From DASRFR01 sp035651455 (GTDB taxonomy: Bacteria; Acidobacteriota; Terriglobia; Terriglobales; Acidobacteriaceae), in NCBI GenBank assembly GCA_035651455.1, contig DASRFR010000036.1:1-44998 (forward strand): 44,998 nucleotides of DNA, written 5' to 3'. The position numbers and the translations under genes were made by a program. Shown piece by piece: positions 29,071 through 37,993 of the stretch (its first letter is position 1; every line of letters begins with the position of its first letter). The notes under the pieces are model-generated. The model ran no database searches, was not told the origin of the DNA, and saw only the letters and a list, made by a program, of their open reading frames with translations.

Positions 29071-32000
29071 TCTGCCGCGTGGGGTTCAGAAGAGTCAGGC
29101 ACCGGACCAGCCTGATGAATATCGTCCAGTCGAAACAGGCGGCAGAGAGCTCGCAATTCGACATCTTCCATCCTCGAGCCGTGCTGAATAGCATCCTCGA
29201 TAATTGCTTTGCTCGCCGTCTGCATCAGAGGTGCAACATCCTCGATACCGACGAAGCGGCTAGGCCAGCCTGCGAGGTTTCCTTCCGGCCTCCTTGCTGG
29301 TAAGAGCGCCATCTTCAAACCGCGCAAAAACACCCTGCGGCTCACGATATCGCTCAATCCCGTTATTCGCCACCGCAGGAGGGGGAACATCAAAAACGCT
29401 CCCGCGTCTTTCGGCTGCATCTCGTCTGCGTTCCAAGGTTGAAGATCCAAATCCGCAAGCGCGCTGTCAACGGACGATGATGCGTCTTTCAATAATTCTT
29501 CGTTCTTGAGGTCTGCCAGCAACTTGGATAGCGTGGCACAAAGCTTTTGATCGTCGAAGTACAAATGGATAAGGTGCTTCAAAAGAATGTCGAGGTGCTC
29601 TGGAGTCAACGAGGGATCGATAGAAAGCATCTCACTCGCAATTTCAGAGAGATGTGCCTGTGAAGGCTTGATCGCCTCTTTCAGCTTCTCCAGGTAGGAG
29701 GCTCGCCACGTAGGGTCGGCCTTCGCTGCGAAGAGGATGTTTTCCCAGCGGGAGAGGATGCTCCGCAGGCATGGCTCATTCTGCATGGCTCCCGGCGGCT
29801 TCACGCCGAGCACAGCGATAGCCCAGTCGGGATCAGGAGAACGCCCGTAGGCAAAGGCAAGGACGATGGCAACGAGCGTACCATGCTCTCCTTTCTTTGT
29901 AAGGGTCTGCAACTGTTCCTCGCTAAACGGATCGTTGTAGAGGGACTGCTCAATCAGAGAGCAGAAATTGGGATGGAATTGCCCTCCGGGGCGTGCAAAT
30001 TCCAAGAATCGCTCAAACGTTGCCGTCTCGGGTGATATTTGGTCGGATGCGCTTATCTGCGGAAGAGCCGAATAGGAGTGCCGTCTCTGCCGAGTGCTGC
30101 CTGGGGCTCGACCAAGCCGCGTGACCAAGGGAACGAACGCACACTTGTCGATTGGATCGATGCGGTCGACCACAGTACCTAGTTCCTCCGCGCTCAACTC
30201 TCCTCCTTCGTGAGCCAGCAACGCAAGCCATGAGGACGACTCATCGGTGTTGAATCCCTGCGATATTCGGGCGTCGAAGAGAAACTTCCGCGCAACCTTT
30301 CCGATCGCTTGTCTGCTGTCCGGCACTTTGAGCATGAATTCCAAAATCCATTGCCCTTGCGACCCAATCCTGGACCCGGGAGATGGCGTACAGATCGCGT
30401 TCCAGACGATGTCTTCCCATAGACTCGGATTCTGTTGCGCCTCGTAGATCTGTTCTATCAGGGCACGTTTGAAGCCTCTCTGGACCTGCTGTTCCGCTTC
30501 CTGAACCACGAGTGTCGCGTACTCGGGATAATTCCGCATGCGTTCCAGTTCGGCGGCAAATTCTGGGTTACGCCATTCGCTTCCATCCAGGGTGAGTACT
30601 CTACACCGAGCGTAGTGCTTGGCGTCCAGTTTCTCCTTCGCGTTCCCCAACAGCAGTTCCGCGGCTTTTCTAGCAGCCTCTTCCTTGCCGGTATCAGCGA
30701 TATCGAGTAAAGCTTTCTGAATTCGCTCGGAATGACGGACGGAATCAGCGATCGGGGAACCATAGAACGTAGTAAGCGCGCCCTCGATGAATTCCCGGAA
30801 TTGAGCATCGTCGAGCTCAATCCCATTTTGGACCAGGATAGCAAGCGCAAATACTTGCGCCGGTCCAGAAAAGAACGGCAGCCGTGACCGGAGATATGAA
30901 AGCACAGATGTGCCGAACCTCAGTGTCAGGCAATAACGCTCCCACTCGAACCAAGCGCCGTGAGACCGATGAGACTTGAAGCGGACGACGATCTCCAGCG
31001 CTTGGCCCTCCATTTCAGGGTCACTGGTAACGAGCACCATGGCCGCGCCGTGTCGAATCTCCGGCTCGGCGTCGTTGAGCGCATCATGAATAGCGGCTCG
31101 AAACCGCTCGTACTGCGGACTGAGAACCAACTCGCGAAAGCTATTCCTGATCTCCGGATATCGTGCCAACAGAAACTCGCCGACACCGCGCATGCAGTGC
31201 ACGAGCAGTTCTGGTCCTCGCAGATTGGGATCATGGATGAAACGGAACAATAGACGCCACCAGCCTGAGTGCCCCCCGAGCCCATCGTGGCGGGTCTCCC
31301 CGATGTACGTTGCAAGAACTCTCGTGGCTTCATGCCCTTCGCCGGCGATCAACTCGGAGAGGATATCCTCGGCCTGAGGTAAATAGCCGCCATCGTGTAG
31401 TGCTTGAATCAGTGGTGAAGCCAGCAAAGCAAGCCGACGCTCACCGAGATCAAAAAGCTGTATGGCAGCGCCGGCGGAAAGTGCGGTATCACCCTCGAAG
31501 AGATACCAGCGGCAGTAGCGCTGGAAAAGTTCATCCCCGAGGCGTTCCTTCAGCTTTTGAACAGTGTGAAGGTGTTGACGGTCAGGCCGCCGTCCCCGCT
31601 TCTGCGTTATCACGGCCCGCACTATTTGAGTGGGAGGTCTCCCGTCGCGCAGGCTCAGATAAAGAAGAGTTGCGTTCTGTGCGCCGTCCCAGTTCGAAAT
31701 AGTGGCGGGAAAGAGATTGAGAACACGGTCGGGATCTCCCTTGTCGATCTCACCGCGGATGACCGCTTCCGCGGCATCCCGAGACAGAGGGGACTCCAGC
31801 AGGCGGATGCAATACCTGAGTCGTTTTTGGGCTTCGAACTCTTGCGGCAAGAGTAACGCCAGCACCGGAACGAGAGACGAGGCCTGATGCGAATCAGCGG
31901 AAGAATGCGGAACGATCATGGAGGTGAGATCAGTCTGCTGCTTGCTCGTCAGTTTCCCGATGTGCAAAGCCACCCAGCGATTGAAGACCTCCTCCGTCAA

Positions 32001-34625
32001 CTGGCTCCCCGCGAAGACGAAAGGATATTGGGGATCGAGGTACTCGCGAAAGAACCAATCAAATCCCTGATCGGACGCCAGTCGTAGACTCTCTGCGATC
32101 GCCTGAGCGGCCTGCGGCCAAATAGGATCGTCGTAGGAGAACCACAAAGGCCGCCGCCCCAATTCGGCGAGCTTCTCGATGAAGCAAACTGCAAGTGCAT
32201 GATCCTGGGCCTCGGCGACGATATACGCTGCGGCGGGAACGTCTTTGGTCTTGCTCAGAATGTCCTTAATGCAATCACAGAGAGCAGGGCGAACCTGCTC
32301 AATCCATCCGAGCCGCCGGACGACCGTCGCTGCGAATGCAAAGCTGCGCCACTCAGTCTGATTGCTGGAGAGCAGCCTTGCAGGGTTGGTGCGTGCAGTG
32401 TCCGCAATCGCGTATCCCCTGCAAAGGTCATCAAAAGAGCGCAGAGATAGCTCGAAGCGTCCGCCCTCAAGCACGATCAAGCCGACCGACTGAAAACTTC
32501 GGAGGGCCTGATCCGCCAGCTGTGCCTTGCTTACATTTGCGATGGTTGGCAGCAAAGCGTCTAATTTCGACCGAGCCTCTTCTTCGCGGATCGGCCTGTC
32601 TCTATCGAGGGCGCCGACAAGATCGGAAAGCAGCTTCATTCGTGATCCGGCGTCGGGATACTCCGCGTCGAATTGAGGGGTGAGGCTCACCTTTTGGTCG
32701 CTTGCGGCCCACTCTTTCAACCTCTTGGTGAGAAGCTGATACAGAAGATCGCCTAACGTTTCTGTTTCGTGTTCCGTGCCGCTCTGCAATCCACCAAAGA
32801 GGAGGCGGCAAAATAGCGGTGTATCCGCCATTAAGTACAATTCAGGCGTAGACCGTAACCGATTAAGCGCGAGTGAAGCCGTCGAAATTGCGCTGTCACC
32901 CTCTTTCCCATCGGCGATCGCTTCTTCTACGAAAAGCTGGTGCTTGTCATCATCTTGAATTGGATAAGGAACGCAAAGCTGCCATCTGCTGTGGTCGAGC
33001 CCCGCAAGTTCGATCGGGCGCCCAGTTGCCAGGACCTGCACCGTGGACCAATGGTCGACGACTTGCCCAAGACGTTCGACAATTTCTCTAGCAACCGACA
33101 GCGAGACTTCATCAAGGCCATCGATGAGGATTGCAACCTCACGGCCCCAGTTCAGAAGATCCTGTAGATCGAAACCTGAAGCAGTGGGAAAAATCTGGTC
33201 ATTCACGAACGATGTGAGGGAGGAGATGAATTCCTTGACGCTGGGCCAGCGTAGAGTCTCCGCATGGGTGCCCGGCAGCAACATCTTCGCTGGAACAAGA
33301 AGTGCGATTGCATTCTGATTGCGTTCCTGGCTTTCGATAGCGAATGTCGCCGCCAATGTGCTTTTCCCCGAACCGAGGTCTCCCAATAGGAGGCTCCGTC
33401 GAGTGGTTCGCATAGCATCGCCCAAAAAGATAGGCCGAACCTGCCGAGCCTGTTGTCTTTGATCGGGGCGATCCATCTGTGGCTTTAGCTTTACCAGTTC
33501 GATGGTTACAAATGCCGGAATCGTGTGTGGTAGCGTGCCTTGCGGTCTTAAGGCCCGTGACTTTGCCTCGATCACCTTCCGTGCATGGCTCTCGCAGGCT
33601 CGTCGGTAATCTGCCAACTGGGGGAAAAAGCGCATAGGGCCGGTTATTCCACCTTGGACAACCGAATCACGGAAAAATAAGTCTGTTGCCTCGATTGACT
33701 GACGCCATTCCCGGATTGCGGATTGTGGGTCGAAATCAAATGTTCGATAAATAAATTTCTCGTCGTGAACTTGGATGAGCGAGAACGAGTTCGTATAGGT
33801 CGCATCGGCGTAGGTGGCACCGCCGGTCATGATGTATGCCGCGCCTCCATTGCGATCCGGCCGCCGGCTTTCGCCGTGAGTGTGCCCCGTCAACATCAAG
33901 TGGCAACGGCCAGCGACCACGTCGAACGTATTGGTCCGACCTCGCGCGTGAACTTCCGAGTCGTGATACCAGTCTTTGGGATGATGGAGCAGGAATATCG
34001 TGGGAGGAGCCGTTGCGAGTTTCTGGGTATGCAGCACTTGCCCGTGAGTCTCCAGGACATCAAGGATGGGTCTCCCAATCCAGAGCTGCTCTTTGTCGGT
34101 GTTGTCCCGGCAGAACCAGGCGGAGTTCAGTGAGCAGAACGAAATACCCTCCACATTGCGATGTCCAATCAGAGAAGATGTACTGCCGCCGACTTGAAGC
34201 TCCCCAATCCCAAATTTCTTGGCAAAGCCGGTGTAGCCCTCAAACGGGACTTCATACTTGGTGTCCAGCGGAAACGAGAGAATCTTGTCAGCCTCAGCGG
34301 CATCTGCGGGGCGAGCGTAGGTGACCTTGTCGCGATCGATATCGTGATTCCCAGCGCAAATCACGACATGATCTGGCGGTATCGACAATTCCTTCAGCAG
34401 CTTCTCCAGCCACCTTGCAGCTTCCTCGTACTCCGAAGACTTGCCTCGATATGCGATGTCCCCGCTAAGGCAGACAATCGTCGGTCGCCATTCGGGTTCC
34501 AGTTTCAAAATCGCCGAGGTAATTCCGTCCAGCGCGAGTTGGCGCGAGGCGCGCGCGGATTCAGACTTATCGCACCCGAAGTGAACGTCGGAGAGATGAA
34601 GAATGACTTGCATCGTCTGTGCCAT
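29067..34625 (-). CDS. Metallophosphoesterase-NACHT STAND protein
   Basis: This 1852-residue protein has an N-terminal calcineurin-like metallophosphoesterase (~1-300) with all motifs: LSDVHFG (Asp13, His15), SGDIAYRG (Asp56), AGNHDID (Asn93, His94), LLHHPKDW (His214/215) and LTGHTHGE (His248, His250). A NACHT-type NTPase follows: Walker A GDLGSGKST (415-423), Walker B ILIDGLDEVS (499-508) and ATGRPIEL. The last ~1100 residues look like helical repeats, the usual ligand-sensing region of STAND proteins. The inferred scheme is oligomerisation on recognising a phage component, then phosphodiesterase or nuclease action by the effector. It runs convergently into the TIR-like gene with overlapping stops, and a PIN-like gene lies 156 bases upstream. 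No Shine-Dalgarno site is evident before either of the first two ATGs. Confidence 0.85.
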   Translation of the reverse strand: MAQTMQVILHLSDVHFGCDKSESARASRQLALDGITSAILKLEPEWRPTIVCLSGDIAYRGKSSEYEEAARWLEKLLKELSIPPDHVVICAGNHDIDRDKVTYARPADAAEADKILSFPLDTKYEVPFEGYTGFAKKFGIGELQVGGSTSSLIGHRNVEGISFCSLNSAWFCRDNTDKEQLWIGRPILDVLETHGQVLHTQKLATAPPTIFLLHHPKDWYHDSEVHARGRTNTFDVVAGRCHLMLTGHTHGESRRPDRNGGAAYIMTGGATYADATYTNSFSLIQVHDEKFIYRTFDFDPQSAIREWRQSIEATDLFFRDSVVQGGITGPMRFFPQLADYRRACESHARKVIEAKSRALRPQGTLPHTIPAFVTIELVKLKPQMDRPDQRQQARQVRPIFLGDAMRTTRRSLLLGDLGSGKSTLAATFAIESQERNQNAIALLVPAKMLLPGTHAETLRWPSVKEFISSLTSFVNDQIFPTASGFDLQDLLNWGREVAILIDGLDEVSLSVAREIVERLGQVVDHWSTVQVLATGRPIELAGLDHSRWQLCVPYPIQDDDKHQLFVEEAIADGKEGDSAISTASLALNRLRSTPELYLMADTPLFCRLLFGGLQSGTEHETETLGDLLYQLLTKRLKEWAASDQKVSLTPQFDAEYPDAGSRMKLLSDLVGALDRDRPIREEEARSKLDALLPTIANVSKAQLADQALRSFQSVGLIVLEGGRFELSLRSFDDLCRGYAIADTARTNPARLLSSNQTEWRSFAFAATVVRRLGWIEQVRPALCDCIKDILSKTKDVPAAAYIVAEAQDHALAVCFIEKLAELGRRPLWFSYDDPIWPQAAQAIAESLRLASDQGFDWFFREYLDPQYPFVFAGSQLTEEVFNRWVALHIGKLTSKQQTDLTSMIVPHSSADSHQASSLVPVLALLLPQEFEAQKRLRYCIRLLESPLSRDAAEAVIRGEIDKGDPDRVLNLFPATISNWDGAQNATLLYLSLRDGRPPTQIVRAVITQKRGRRPDRQHLHTVQKLKERLGDELFQRYCRWYLFEGDTALSAGAAIQLFDLGERRLALLASPLIQALHDGGYLPQAEDILSELIAGEGHEATRVLATYIGETRHDGLGGHSGWWRLLFRFIHDPNLRGPELLVHCMRGVGEFLLARYPEIRNSFRELVLSPQYERFRAAIHDALNDAEPEIRHGAAMVLVTSDPEMEGQALEIVVRFKSHRSHGAWFEWERYCLTLRFGTSVLSYLRSRLPFFSGPAQVFALAILVQNGIELDDAQFREFIEGALTTFYGSPIADSVRHSERIQKALLDIADTGKEEAARKAAELLLGNAKEKLDAKHYARCRVLTLDGSEWRNPEFAAELERMRNYPEYATLVVQEAEQQVQRGFKRALIEQIYEAQQNPSLWEDIVWNAICTPSPGSRIGSQGQWILEFMLKVPDSRQAIGKVARKFLFDARISQGFNTDESSSWLALLAHEGGELSAEELGTVVDRIDPIDKCAFVPLVTRLGRAPGSTRQRRHSYSALPQISASDQISPETATFERFLEFARPGGQFHPNFCSLIEQSLYNDPFSEEQLQTLTKKGEHGTLVAIVLAFAYGRSPDPDWAIAVLGVKPPGAMQNEPCLRSILSRWENILFAAKADPTWRASYLEKLKEAIKPSQAHLSEIASEMLSIDPSLTPEHLDILLKHLIHLYFDDQKLCATLSKLLADLKNEELLKDASSSVDSALADLDLQPWNADEMQPKDAGAFLMFPLLRWRITGLSDIVSRRVFLRGLKMALLPARRPEGNLAGWPSRFVGIEDVAPLMQTASKAIIEDAIQHGSRMEDVELRALCRLFRLDDIHQAGPVPDSSEPHAAD

Positions 34626-34781
34626 CGTGGCCAGTTAAAACAATGATAGTGCTTTGCATTGAAGGATTCACTAAGCTTTCCGCCGCCGGTCGTCATCTTC
34701 CGTTCTGGTTTCTGACATCATCCAATTGTCCCCGGATGGTCCACCAGCACTCCTCACTTCAACTCTTCACGTTCTTGTTCT

Positions 34782-36089
34782 TCAGTCATCCACGTGCCTT
34801 TCCCTCCGCTTTCCGACTCCGTAGATGCTTTGCGGGGGCTTCAGTGGGTCGGGTCCGTATATCTCGGAAACGGTTTTCAGGTGTTCCGGCGTCGCCGAAT
34901 CGCGAATCGCTTTCAGATATTGCAGAAATTCCTCCCCTGTTTTCGGCGAAAACAGAACGCACTGATACGGCAACTTGTAATCGCGGGGAATGTCTTGCCA
35001 TAGCGCCCTGCATTCGTTGTCAACGAACATCGCATCGCAGTACGGCAGCAGAGTCGAAAGCATTTCCACGTCGTTGCTGGTTCCTTGATTCGGTGGTCGC
35101 TTCTGACCAGCCGCCGCTTTCTGCGACAGCGAAGCGAACAGTGATGCCCCAATCACATTGAACGGCGCGTCGTTCATTACGCCACTGCGAAGAAACTCTG
35201 CCATCACTTTGGGCGCTTCCGCTTTACCGAAAGCATCATCGAACGTGTACTGCAACTGTGTTAAAACCAAGTACTGTTGAGAAGGCAGCATGTCATTCAA
35301 CGACGGCATTTCGCCGCGCATCAGCGTGTCATTGACCTTCTTCTGTTGTGCCAAGTACGCATCAACCAGCCCCCGAGTGTAGGCCTGTTTTTCAGCTTCA
35401 AAAACGTCTTTGTAGCTTTTCTTTTCTCGCTGCCATATTTCAAACACTTCTTGAAGACCTTGATGGATGTTGTTTCGGGTCGTCCGCTCGTCGTCAACGA
35501 ATCCGTCCAGAACACCATCGACGGTGATGTAGATTCTGTCGGCCCATTCGTGAAGCTTGCCGTGTGTAATCTCCTGCGCGTCGAAGTCGAATGTGGCAGA
35601 TTCCTTCTTCCGCCAGCATTCGGTCAGTCGCGCTATCTGCCAACGTTTGATGTCATCCGGCGCGTGAAAACTCAGACCACCGGAAAAGTGTTCGTAAGTT
35701 CTTTTCAGACTCTTGTAGAACGCTGAAGTCAATGACTCGTACTGATGCTGCTTGGAGTCGGGGCAAACCACTAATTGAAGGTGATAAACCACCCCCAACG
35801 TTTCGAACAGTTCCTTCCAGAAAGGATTCGCTGCCGTGCGTTCGTGGCCCTTGGCATCAGGAGTCAGCACTTTCATAATGTTGCTGAAAGCGAACTGGTC
35901 GATGTAGACGACTTTTTTCTTGATGTCTGGAAGGGGGAAGTCTGCCGTGTGCCAGCAATTCCGACAGCGACGGGTGTAGTAATTCCCACGGACGAACAGA
36001 ATTCCGAACTGTTCGACACCACACTTGGCGCACACAACGTACGGACCCATGATTAGGTCGCGCGGGTCGAATTTCACTGTCGGGGACAT
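34782..36089 (-). CDS. Zinc-ribbon and PIN-like domain protein, candidate RNase
   Basis: This 435-residue protein begins with a zinc ribbon made of CAKC (Cys20, Cys23) and CRNC (Cys42, Cys45). It then has KKVVYIDQFAFSN with Asp64, typical of the first strand and acidic residue of PIN-like nucleases. Near the C-terminus SNDVEMLSTLLPYCDAMFVDN supplies Asp340, Glu342, Asp352 and Asp357, a plausible rest of the metal site. The central ~200 residues are helical. GAAGGA precedes the ATG closely. It is on the same strand as the MPE-NACHT gene with a 156-base gap and may share regulation. PIN-like nucleases often cut RNA in toxin or defence settings. The PIN call is by motif placement and would need structural support. 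Confidence 0.65.
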   Translation of the reverse strand: MSPTVKFDPRDLIMGPYVVCAKCGVEQFGILFVRGNYYTRRCRNCWHTADFPLPDIKKKVVYIDQFAFSNIMKVLTPDAKGHERTAANPFWKELFETLGVVYHLQLVVCPDSKQHQYESLTSAFYKSLKRTYEHFSGGLSFHAPDDIKRWQIARLTECWRKKESATFDFDAQEITHGKLHEWADRIYITVDGVLDGFVDDERTTRNNIHQGLQEVFEIWQREKKSYKDVFEAEKQAYTRGLVDAYLAQQKKVNDTLMRGEMPSLNDMLPSQQYLVLTQLQYTFDDAFGKAEAPKVMAEFLRSGVMNDAPFNVIGASLFASLSQKAAAGQKRPPNQGTSNDVEMLSTLLPYCDAMFVDNECRALWQDIPRDYKLPYQCVLFSPKTGEEFLQYLKAIRDSATPEHLKTVSEIYGPDPLKPPQSIYGVGKRRERHVDD

Positions 36090-36418
36090 CTTCCTTCAGG
36101 CATATCACGAATAAGACCGGAAGAAAAAGCGAAATTGCAGCGGTAATTGTGCATATCTTGTGAACGTCTGAGTGAAAGCTGTGGAGGGCTGTGCCTGCGA
36201 TCGTTACACCTGGAAGAGGTCGACGCCAAGCAGCAAGTCTGACTTACTGTCGGTCAGCTGAATATGTCACGCTCTCGGTTCTAGAAGCTTAAGAGTGTGC
36301 GAGTTTGTGTGCTCCAGCGCTCTTGAGGAGTGGTCGGTCTCAGGTCAATCTTTGGACAAAGGCTCAGCTTGTGACGCGACCGCAGAAGTCCAATACCTGT
36401 GTCCTCCGCAACTGGGCG

Positions 36419-36483
36419 GGGGAAATCTCGGAGAAAGTGCGGGGAAGCCCGGGGAAAGTGCGGGGAACGCACGGGGAATGTAC
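36419..36483 (+). repeat. Six iteron-like 11-bp tandem units
   Basis: Six units begin GGGGAA or GGAGAA and measure 11, 11, 10, 11, 11 and 11 bases: GGGGAAATCTC, GGAGAAAGTGC, GGGGAAGCCC, GGGGAAAGTGC, GGGGAACGCAC, GGGGAATGTAC. The spacing keeps them on one face of the helix, as for a binding-site array. They lie ~330 bases upstream of the PIN-like gene. Confidence 0.7.
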
Positions 36484-36492
36484 TGTACAGTA
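36481..36492. promoter_or_regulatory. 12-bp palindrome at the edge of the repeat array
   Basis: TACTGTACAGTA is a perfect dyad that begins in the last repeat unit. Together with the array it could form a regulator-binding site. No promoter boxes could be assigned with confidence. Confidence 0.4.
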
Positions 36493-36763
36493 AAATAACG
36501 TACTCCCATAGCGTTGTCCTCACTGATGTGCTTGAATTCGATACTGAATTTGAGCCCCGAAGCAAGACATAGGCGGAAACTGTCCCGAAAGTCGCCGAAA
36601 CAGGGCAGAATCCTCCCAGAAACGAAGCCGAACGTAATGTAAGGGTATGTATCGTACTTTAGGCGGGGCCAGACGAAGCGCCAATCCGCTCCGCCTACCC
36701 GCAATACAACCGCCACTCACAGAGCAAATCTACAGCGCTGTACGTCCTGCACGGCGTCATCCT

Positions 36764-37567
36764 TCAGGCCATTCTTGCGTAAAGTCCCTTGCTGGACTTG
36801 CGTGGCAGCCTTGCGCTCTCTCTGCGTGTCATGCTGAAGTTGTCGAGAAGGTGGCGGAGGAGTTCAAGCTGCGCGGCCGTCGGATGGATCCGCTCTAGAT
36901 AGACCGGGAATTGACGGTCGTACTCTTCGATCGACATGTCTGCCGTAGAAGCCTGCTGATCTTCTCTCCACACTTTGAAATCAAATACCTCGGGTCGCAA
37001 TAATGCGATCAGGTCAGTGCCTTCCGCACTGCTCCGGTAGAGAAGGTGTTTGTTGGGCTCAGCCAGAAGGCGCTTTACGAGGCGCTCCACGGCGCTTTTC
37101 TCCACGTAATGGTGCCTGCTCTGTAATTGACGCACAACGACATCATACGGTGATTTGCTCGGCCACAGCGCCTTGGCAATGCACAGTGCGAGGAAAAGCC
37201 GCGGAGCCACAGCAGGTCGTGGGCCCTTTTTCACATACCAACTATTACCGCCATCTTTCGCCCTGAAGGTGACAAACCCTCGATCTTCCTTGATCTGTCG
37301 CACCTTCAGCTGCAAGGTAGAGCAAATGCCCTGCAACTGGCTCTGATCCTCGGGGTAGAGCTCCATCAAGTCCATCGTCCTCTTCAACAGTAGTTCGTAG
37401 GCCCGGAGCCTCTTCGTCGTTCGGCTGCGCCCCTTCGCGGCCGCCTGCTCTGGAAAATGTGCTGGATCCAGCAACCAACCGAAAAGCTCCGTCAAAAACT
37501 CGGATTCCGATTTTGTGACAACGTACGGCCCGATTCGGGACGATAGATGTTCGTTGTTCTCAATCAT
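36764..37567 (-). CDS. Hypothetical protein
   Basis: I do not recognise this 267-residue protein. It is soluble, has no signal peptide or membrane segment, and looks mainly helical and basic in its C-terminal third, ending RRESARLPRKSSKGLYARMA. Visible features are a Lys/Arg-rich stretch (KGRSRTTKRLRAYELLLKR, about 45-63) and a central VAPRLFLALCIAKALWPSK segment followed by a possible winged-helix-like region (YDVVVRQLQSRHHYVEKSAVERLVKRLL, about 140-168). It is divergent from the excisionase-like gene across 72 bases and lies within the island. A regulatory or DNA-binding role is possible but only inferred. Confidence 0.6.
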   Translation of the reverse strand: MIENNEHLSSRIGPYVVTKSESEFLTELFGWLLDPAHFPEQAAAKGRSRTTKRLRAYELLLKRTMDLMELYPEDQSQLQGICSTLQLKVRQIKEDRGFVTFRAKDGGNSWYVKKGPRPAVAPRLFLALCIAKALWPSKSPYDVVVRQLQSRHHYVEKSAVERLVKRLLAEPNKHLLYRSSAEGTDLIALLRPEVFDFKVWREDQQASTADMSIEEYDRQFPVYLERIHPTAAQLELLRHLLDNFSMTRRESARLPRKSSKGLYARMA

Positions 37568-37639
37568 GCAGATTGGCGAAGATTAGCTCGTTGTCGCGCG
37601 TAGTTTCAGTTTACGACTACGACATCGCAGAGAGAATCT

Positions 37640-37981
37640 ATGGAATCAAGAACACAAACACTGCTACGAAATCAGCCTGACTCGCGAATGCGTGAAGCAA
37701 CCGAGGTCACGATGACACCTGAACCATTTGCTTCGGCCGAACAAGCGGCTGCGTTCCTCGGCATCGAACGTCGTCACCTGCTTGCGCTCGCCCGCAAGGG
37801 CATTCCAGGCGCTTATGCTGTCGATCCCGGTCGCAAACGCAAAATCTGGATTTTCAGGTTGTCGGAATTAGCTACGGGGATTGCAGAGCAACCCGCCGGC
37901 AAGAACGGGGGCCATGGCGAAGGCGTCGCTCTCTCCCAAGAAAACCGCGTTACAATGCGGTCGGCAGTCTCACGTGCCTGA
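37640..37981 (+). CDS. Excisionase-like helix-turn-helix protein
   Basis: This 113-residue protein has a MerR/excisionase-like DNA-binding region at about residues 29-80: FASAEQAAAFLGIERRHLLALARKGIPGAYAV, then a basic wing (DPGRKRKIWIFRLSELATGI). The N-terminal 24 residues may not be translated, since an ATG at MTPEP is a second possible start. The gene ends 12 bases before the integrase start, so the two are co-transcribed. Excisionases of tyrosine-recombinase elements control the direction of recombination, which fits this position. The C-terminus is disordered-looking. Confidence 0.7.
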   Translation: MESRTQTLLRNQPDSRMREATEVTMTPEPFASAEQAAAFLGIERRHLLALARKGIPGAYAVDPGRKRKIWIFRLSELATGIAEQPAGKNGGHGEGVALSQENRVTMRSAVSRA

Positions 37982-37993
37982 GGAGAAATCTGA

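Larger units (their letters stand above)
36090..36763. other. Gene-free interval upstream of the PIN-like gene
   Basis: This 674-base interval has no gene I would defend. A minus-strand frame at 36345-36716 crosses the tandem repeats, and its Pro-rich part is a translation of them. The interval holds six GGGGAA units (36419-36483) and an overlapping palindrome (36481-36492). Confidence 0.45.

Noticed and set aside
36419..36483. CRISPR array
   Set aside because: The units are 10-11 bases with no spacers, and no cas gene is in the window.
36345..36716. Minus-strand 123-codon frame as a gene
   Set aside because: Its C-terminal Pro/Phe repeats are just the translated GGGGAA array, and no ribosome binding site or family was recognised.
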